Part shown: positions 59,599 to 64,000 of the stretch, one piece after another
How the letters are laid out: every line of letters begins with the position of its first letter
Numbering within the stretch: the stretch's first letter is position 1
From: Flavobacterium sp. NRK1
GTDB taxonomy: Bacteria; Bacteroidota; Bacteroidia; Flavobacteriales; Flavobacteriaceae
Length of the DNA stretch: 64,000 nt
NCBI RefSeq assembly: GCF_024054175.1
Contig: NZ_JAMXLA010000001.1
Coordinates: forward strand, 3,504,140 to 3,568,139
Reading direction: 5' to 3'
Made by a program: the position numbers and the translations under genes
Notes under the pieces: model-generated
Told to the model about the DNA's origin: nothing
The model's input: only the letters and a program-made list of their open reading frames with translations
Databases searched by the model: none

Positions 59599-61638
59599 AT
59601 GAAATCTCAAAATACATCTTTGTTTCAGGGCGATCTGGTAAAACAGGCTTTAAAACAATCTTTTATAAAACTTAATCCGGCTACGCTCATAAAAAATCCG
59701 GTTATGTTTACCGTAGAAATAGGTACTGCTGTAATGCTTTGCGTATGTCTGTGGATTTTAACCGGAGAGCAGTCACAGGGAAGCTTTACTTATAACCTTA
59801 TAGTATTTATAATACTTTTATTTACGCTTTTGTTTGCAAATTTTGCTGAAGCTATTGCCGAAGCAAGAGGTAAATCGCAAGCTGACAGCCTTAGAAAAAC
59901 AAGGGAAGAAACACCTGCAAAAAAAATAGAGGCAGTAGGAGAACTCTACGTAAATGAAATTAATATGGTATCATCCTCAAGCCTGAAGAAAGGTGACCTC
60001 TTTATCTGTGAAACCGGAGATATTATTCCTGCAGATGGTGAAATCGTTGAAGGTTTGGCTACAATTGACGAAAGTGCTATAACCGGTGAGAGCGCGCCTG
60101 TAATACGTGAGGCCGGTGGTGATAAAAGCTCAGTAACAGGTGGAACAAAAGTGCTTTCTGATAAAATAACAGTACAGGTTACCACCCAGCCGGGCGAAAG
60201 CTTTCTTGACAAGATGATCGCTCTTGTAGAAGGGGCTTCACGCCAAAAAACGCCAAACGAAATAGCCTTAACAATACTATTAGCAGGTTTCACACTAGTC
60301 TTTATAATTGTATGTGTAACCCTTAAGCCATTTGCCGATTATGCAAATATCCCTATAACTATAGCCGCATTTATATCATTATTTATATGCCTCATACCTA
60401 CTACTATTGGCGGATTGCTTTCTGCTATAGGTATTGCCGGTATGGACAGGGCATTGCGTGCCAATGTGATTACGAAATCAGGGAAAGCAGTAGAAACTGC
60501 CGGAGATATTGACGTACTGCTATTAGATAAAACCGGTACCATAACTATTGGTAACCGTAAGGCAACTCATTTTCATGCGGCCGAAGGTATTGACGAAAAA
60601 CTATTTGTAAAAGCCTCAGTTCTGAGTTCATTAGCTGATGAAACACCCGAAGGAAAGTCCATCATTGAATTATCCGGTACCGATCCCCATTCGGTTAAGA
60701 TTGAAAATCCAAGATTTATAAAATTTACGGCTGAAACCAGAAGTTCAGGGATTGATTTTGGCGATACACGCATAAGAAAGGGAGCATATGATGCTATCAA
60801 AAATATTGTAGAGAAAAGCGGCAATGCTTTTCCTGAATATGTAACCCAGATAGTACATAAAATATCGGGTAATGGCGGTACTCCACTGGTAGTCTGCGAA
60901 AATGAAAAAGTACTGGGCGTAATTGAGCTTCAGGATATAATCAAAACAGGAATAAAAGAACGTTTTGAACGATTAAGAAAAATGGGCGTTAAAACTGTAA
61001 TGGTTACCGGAGATAACCCCCTTACTGCAAAATACATAGCCGAAAAAGCGGGAGTGGACGATTTTATTGCCGAAGCAAAGCCCGAAGATAAAATGAACTA
61101 CATAAAAAATGAGCAGCAACAGGGTAAACTGGTTGCCATGATGGGCGACGGCACTAATGATGCTCCTGCCCTTGCCCAGGCTGATGTGGGTGTTGCTATG
61201 AACAGTGGAACCCAGGCAGCTAAAGAAGCCGGTAACATGGTAGATCTGGATAATGACCCTACTAAACTTATTGAAATAGTAGAAATTGGCAAACAGCTTT
61301 TAATGACAAGGGGAACCCTTACTACTTTTAGTATTGCTAATGATGTGGCTAAATACTTTGCCATTATCCCCGCCCTGTTTATTACGGCAATACCCGCTTT
61401 ACAGGGATTGAATATAATGAATCTTCACAGTCCTGAAAGCGCTATACTTTCGGCAGTAATATTTAATGCCATTATTATACCCATGCTTATTCCATTGGCA
61501 TTAAAAGGAGTAGCATATAAACCTATAGGGGCTTCTGCCTTATTGAGAAGGAACCTGCTTATATATGGCCTGGGCGGTGTAATAGTACCATTTATAGGTA
61601 TTAAAGTAATAGATCTTATTGTAGCATTATTTATTTAA
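59599..61638 (+). CDS. kdpB: Potassium-transporting ATPase subunit B (P-type ATPase)
   Basis: A 679-aa P-type ATPase. DKTGTIT with phosphorylated Asp310, ITGESAPV in the actuator domain (TGES), [10 protein letters not shown] and [10 protein letters not shown] in the P domain are all present, so it should be active. It hydrolyses ATP to drive K+ uptake by KdpA. Confidence 0.98.
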   Translation: MKSQNTSLFQGDLVKQALKQSFIKLNPATLIKNPVMFTVEIGTAVMLCVCLWILTGEQSQGSFTYNLIVFIILLFTLLFANFAEAIAEARGKSQADSLRKTREETPAKKIEAVGELYVNEINMVSSSSLKKGDLFICETGDIIPADGEIVEGLATIDESAITGESAPVIREAGGDKSSVTGGTKVLSDKITVQVTTQPGESFLDKMIALVEGASRQKTPNEIALTILLAGFTLVFIIVCVTLKPFADYANIPITIAAFISLFICLIPTTIGGLLSAIGIAGMDRALRANVITKSGKAVETAGDIDVLLLDKTGTITIGNRKATHFHAAEGIDEKLFVKASVLSSLADETPEGKSIIELSGTDPHSVKIENPRFIKFTAETRSSGIDFGDTRIRKGAYDAIKNIVEKSGNAFPEYVTQIVHKISGNGGTPLVVCENEKVLGVIELQDIIKTGIKERFERLRKMGVKTVMVTGDNPLTAKYIAEKAGVDDFIAEAKPEDKMNYIKNEQQQGKLVAMMGDGTNDAPALAQADVGVAMNSGTQAAKEAGNMVDLDNDPTKLIEIVEIGKQLLMTRGTLTTFSIANDVAKYFAIIPALFITAIPALQGLNIMNLHSPESAILSAVIFNAIIIPMLIPLALKGVAYKPIGASALLRRNLLIYGLGGVIVPFIGIKVIDLIVALFI

Positions 61639-61649
61639 ATTTTATAAAA

Positions 61650-62207
61650 ATGAAAAATCATATCATACCTGCCGTAAGGCTTACACTGTTCTGCGCAATA
61701 TTCTTCTGCGGATTTTATACCCTAGGTATACTTGGTATAGCCCAGCTTGTTCCTAATAAAGGAAAAGGTGAAATAATTACTGATAAGGAAAAAACATATC
61801 ATGTGAATGTTGCACAAAGTTTCACGGAAGATAAATATTTCTGGTCACGTCCTTCTGCTGTAGATTACAACGGTGCGGGTTCTGGGGGAAGCAATAAAGG
61901 CCCTTCTAATCCTGACTATCTGGCTGAAGTTAAAGCACGCATAGATACTTTTATGCTTAAAAATCCCGGCATAGAACGTAAGGATATTCCATCTGAACTT
62001 GTTACAGCTTCCGGCAGCGGGCTTGATCCGCATATTTCTGTTGAAGCGGCAAAAATTCAGGTAAAACGTATTGCAAAAGTGCGTAATCTGCCTGAACAAA
62101 AAGTTCTTAGCATCATAGCCGAAAATACTGAAAAGCCTCTTTTAGGTTTATTCGGTACTGAAAAAATAAACGTATTAAAACTTAACTTAGCATTAAACAA
62201 TTTATAA
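61650..62207 (+). CDS. kdpC: Potassium-transporting ATPase subunit C
   Basis: A 185-aa protein with one N-terminal membrane segment and a periplasmic domain. FWSRPSAVDYNGAGSGGSN and SGSGLDPHIS are the KdpC signatures. Its TAA stop overlaps the next start codon as TAATG. Confidence 0.97.
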   Translation: MKNHIIPAVRLTLFCAIFFCGFYTLGILGIAQLVPNKGKGEIITDKEKTYHVNVAQSFTEDKYFWSRPSAVDYNGAGSGGSNKGPSNPDYLAEVKARIDTFMLKNPGIERKDIPSELVTASGSGLDPHISVEAAKIQVKRIAKVRNLPEQKVLSIIAENTEKPLLGLFGTEKINVLKLNLALNNL

Positions 62208-63310
62208 TGAATACCAAACAAAAAATAACTGCCTTTTTATATTTAGTGGGATTTGGAGCTTTTGCACAGGAAGATTCAATTAAAATACTGCCCGTTCAAA
62301 TTAAACCAAACCTAAAAATAAGCGGATATGTAGAAACATATTACGCCTACGACTTTAATGAGCCTGAAAATAATACCCGCCCTTCGTTTTTCTATTCACA
62401 TAACCGCCACAATGAAGTAGCTCTTAATTTAGGATTTATTAAGGCTGCTTATAATAATAATTATGTAAGGGCAAACCTTGCACTTATGGCAGGCAGCTAT
62501 GCAAATGCAAACCTTGCTGCCGAAGAAGGTGTATTAAAAAATATTTATGAAGCCAATGCAGGTATTAAACTGGCTAAAAATGCTGATTTATGGGTTGATG
62601 CCGGTATATTTGCTTCACACATTGGTTTTGAAAGCGCAATAGGTAAAGACTGCTGGACATTAACCCGAAGCATGCTTGCCGATAACTCTCCTTATTACGA
62701 AAGCGGCGCTAAAATTTCTTATACCTCCCCTTCCGGAAAGTGGTTTGTGAGCGGACTTGTACTTAACGGATGGCAGCGCATACAAAGGCCGGATGGCAAT
62801 AAAACATTAGCTTTCGGACATCAGGTAACTTATAAGCCAAACGCAAAAATTACGCTTAACAGCAGTTCTTTTATAGGAAATGATAAACCTGATATTGATA
62901 AACGTATGCGTTACTTCCATAATATGTATGGACAATTTCAGTTTACTGATAAATTTGGGCTGATTGCAGGATTTGATATTGGTGCAGAACAAAAATCTAA
63001 GGACAGTAAAGGCTACAACTCCTGGTATTCTCCTGTTATTATAGCACAATATCACTTAAACAACAAAATGGCTATTGCTGTGCGTGGTGAATATTATAGC
63101 GACAAAAACGGAGTAATAATTGCAATAGATACAGATAATGGCTTTAAAACTTTTGGTTACTCTGCCAACTTCGATTATAATATTTATGATAATGTAGTAT
63201 GGAGGCTTGAGGCAAGAAGCCTGAATAGTAAAGATGATATTTTCCTAAAGGGAAGTGAACAAGTTAATACCAATACTTTTATAACTACAGCACTTGCAAT
63301 TTCATTTTAA
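62207..63310 (+). CDS. Outer-membrane porin within the kdp operon
   Basis: A 367-aa beta-barrel protein with a signal peptide (residues 1-20). Residues 35-367 show alternating, aromatic-rich strands (KISGYVETYYAYDF at the start, a Phe-terminated last strand, FITTALAISF), as in OmpL-like/porin-2 proteins. It overlaps both neighbours by TAATG (kdpC at 62207, kdpD at 63310). This coupling suggests it lets potassium or a counter-ion through the outer membrane. Confidence 0.88.
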   Translation: MNTKQKITAFLYLVGFGAFAQEDSIKILPVQIKPNLKISGYVETYYAYDFNEPENNTRPSFFYSHNRHNEVALNLGFIKAAYNNNYVRANLALMAGSYANANLAAEEGVLKNIYEANAGIKLAKNADLWVDAGIFASHIGFESAIGKDCWTLTRSMLADNSPYYESGAKISYTSPSGKWFVSGLVLNGWQRIQRPDGNKTLAFGHQVTYKPNAKITLNSSSFIGNDKPDIDKRMRYFHNMYGQFQFTDKFGLIAGFDIGAEQKSKDSKGYNSWYSPVIIAQYHLNNKMAIAVRGEYYSDKNGVIIAIDTDNGFKTFGYSANFDYNIYDNVVWRLEARSLNSKDDIFLKGSEQVNTNTFITTALAISF

Positions 63311-64000
63311 TGACGGAAAAAGATATAAATGCAAAGCGTTTTCTTGACCTGATCCAAAAATCCAGGAAAGGAAAGTTTAAGGTCTACATCGGCATGAGTG
63401 CCGGTGTAGGCAAAACTTTTCGTATGCTACAGGAAGCCCATACACTACTTCGCAATGGCATAGACGTTAAAGTAGGTTTTATAGAAACACACAACCGTAA
63501 AGAAACCCATGATTTACTGCAGGGACTTCCGGTTGTACCAAAACGATCACTATATTATAAAGGAAAGCATCTTGAAGAAATGGATGTGCAGGCTATTATT
63601 AACCTTCGTCCGGAAGTTGTTATAGTAGATGAACTGGCACATACCAATATTGAAGGCAGCAAAAATGAGAAGCGCTGGCAGGATGTAATGGATATACTGA
63701 ATGCCGGAATTAATGTAATAAGCGCAGTAAACATTCAGCATATAGAAAGTCTTAACGATGATATTAAAGAAATTACAGGCATTGAGGTTAAGGAGAGGAT
63801 TCCCGATAGTGTACTCAAAGCCGCAGATGAAGTAGTAAATATTGATCTTACAGCCGATGAATTAATTACCCGGCTTAAAGAAGGGAAAATATATACTGCC
63901 GATAAAATTCAGGCTGCATTGAGTAATTTTTTTAAAGCCGAACATATTCTTCAATTACGTGAGCTTGCTTTAAAAGAGGTAGCAAGCCAGGTAGAACGAA
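63310..64000 (+). CDS. kdpD: KdpD potassium-sensor kinase, N-terminal part
   Basis: The frame starts MTEKDINAKRFLDLIQ at 63310 and runs off the right edge (230 residues). KVYIGMSAGVGKTFRMLQEA is the Walker A-like start of the KdpD domain, VGFIETHNRKET and VVIVDELAHTN (Walker B-like) follow. In known systems it senses K+ and turgor. Whether the kinase domain follows in the same gene is not visible. Confidence 0.95.
   Translation, partial: MTEKDINAKRFLDLIQKSRKGKFKVYIGMSAGVGKTFRMLQEAHTLLRNGIDVKVGFIETHNRKETHDLLQGLPVVPKRSLYYKGKHLEEMDVQAIINLRPEVVIVDELAHTNIEGSKNEKRWQDVMDILNAGINVISAVNIQHIESLNDDIKEITGIEVKERIPDSVLKAADEVVNIDLTADELITRLKEGKIYTADKIQAALSNFFKAEHILQLRELALKEVASQVER

Noticed and set aside
1..64000. 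CRISPR arrays, rRNA genes, full insertion sequences
   Set aside because: No regularly spaced repeats, rRNA sequence or transposase frame were found on either strand.

Overview
The window looks like chromosome of a member of the Flavobacteriaceae, close to Flavobacterium. It is AT-rich, many genes carry the Bacteroidota -7 promoter motif TAnnTTTG, lipoproteins have the Cys-(S/N)-D-rich start typical of the phylum, one subtilase ends in a type A T9SS sorting domain, and families such as DUF1684, GH92 and a ROK/mannose-6-phosphate isomerase fusion are typical of it. This rests on sequence traits only; there is no rRNA gene to place it.

Layout. 1-11.7 kb: housekeeping and surface genes (LytS-type kinase fragment, rhodanese lipoprotein, acetyltransferase, thioredoxin-like protein, response regulator, esterase, sucC, two paralogous lipoproteins, lysA, GIY-YIG protein, metalloprotease-like protein, alkaline phosphatase). 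11.8-18.4 kb: a possible MITE, a nitronate monooxygenase-like flavoprotein, a T9SS subtilase, an EamA permease, and a SAM-I riboswitch controlling a Cys/Met-metabolism PLP enzyme plus homoserine dehydrogenase. 18.4-24.1 kb: DUF1684 protein, MFS permease, a BlaI/M56 regulator pair with a clear operator, apt, and tRNA-Arg(ACG).

24.1-42.2 kb is an accessory stretch behind the tRNA. It holds two remnants of an RHS/YD-repeat protein, an SF2 helicase, several SDRs, an HxlR/NmrA divergent pair, an aldo-keto reductase with an AraC regulator, CinA-C, a DUF892 ferritin-like protein and a DUF72 protein. At least six loci here are broken: two RHS remnants, a SnoaL-like gene, a 2'-5' RNA ligase-like gene, a chimera of an FAD oxidoreductase and an alcohol dehydrogenase, and a lipoprotein with an amber codon in its lipobox.

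42.5-47.2 kb carries a five-gene, overlapping stressosome operon (RsbR-RsbS-RsbT-SpoIIE phosphatase-histidine kinase). 47.6-54.8 kb is a mannose/N-glycan unit: a ROK-kinase/phosphomannose-isomerase fusion, a GH92 alpha-mannosidase and a sugar MFS permease, divergent from a GntR/UTRA regulator across a 34-bp near-palindrome. 55.0-64.0 kb has a ZIP metal transporter and a potassium locus: a sigma-54-type response regulator, a 116-aa protein, kdpF, kdpA, kdpB, kdpC, an outer-membrane porin translationally coupled on both sides, and kdpD running off the window.

The best candidates for something under-described are the stressosome operon that ends in a histidine kinase with no sigma factor, the Kdp operon with a built-in porin, the riboswitch expression platform with overlapping alternative stems, and the three-module ROK/P-loop-like/ManA fusion.
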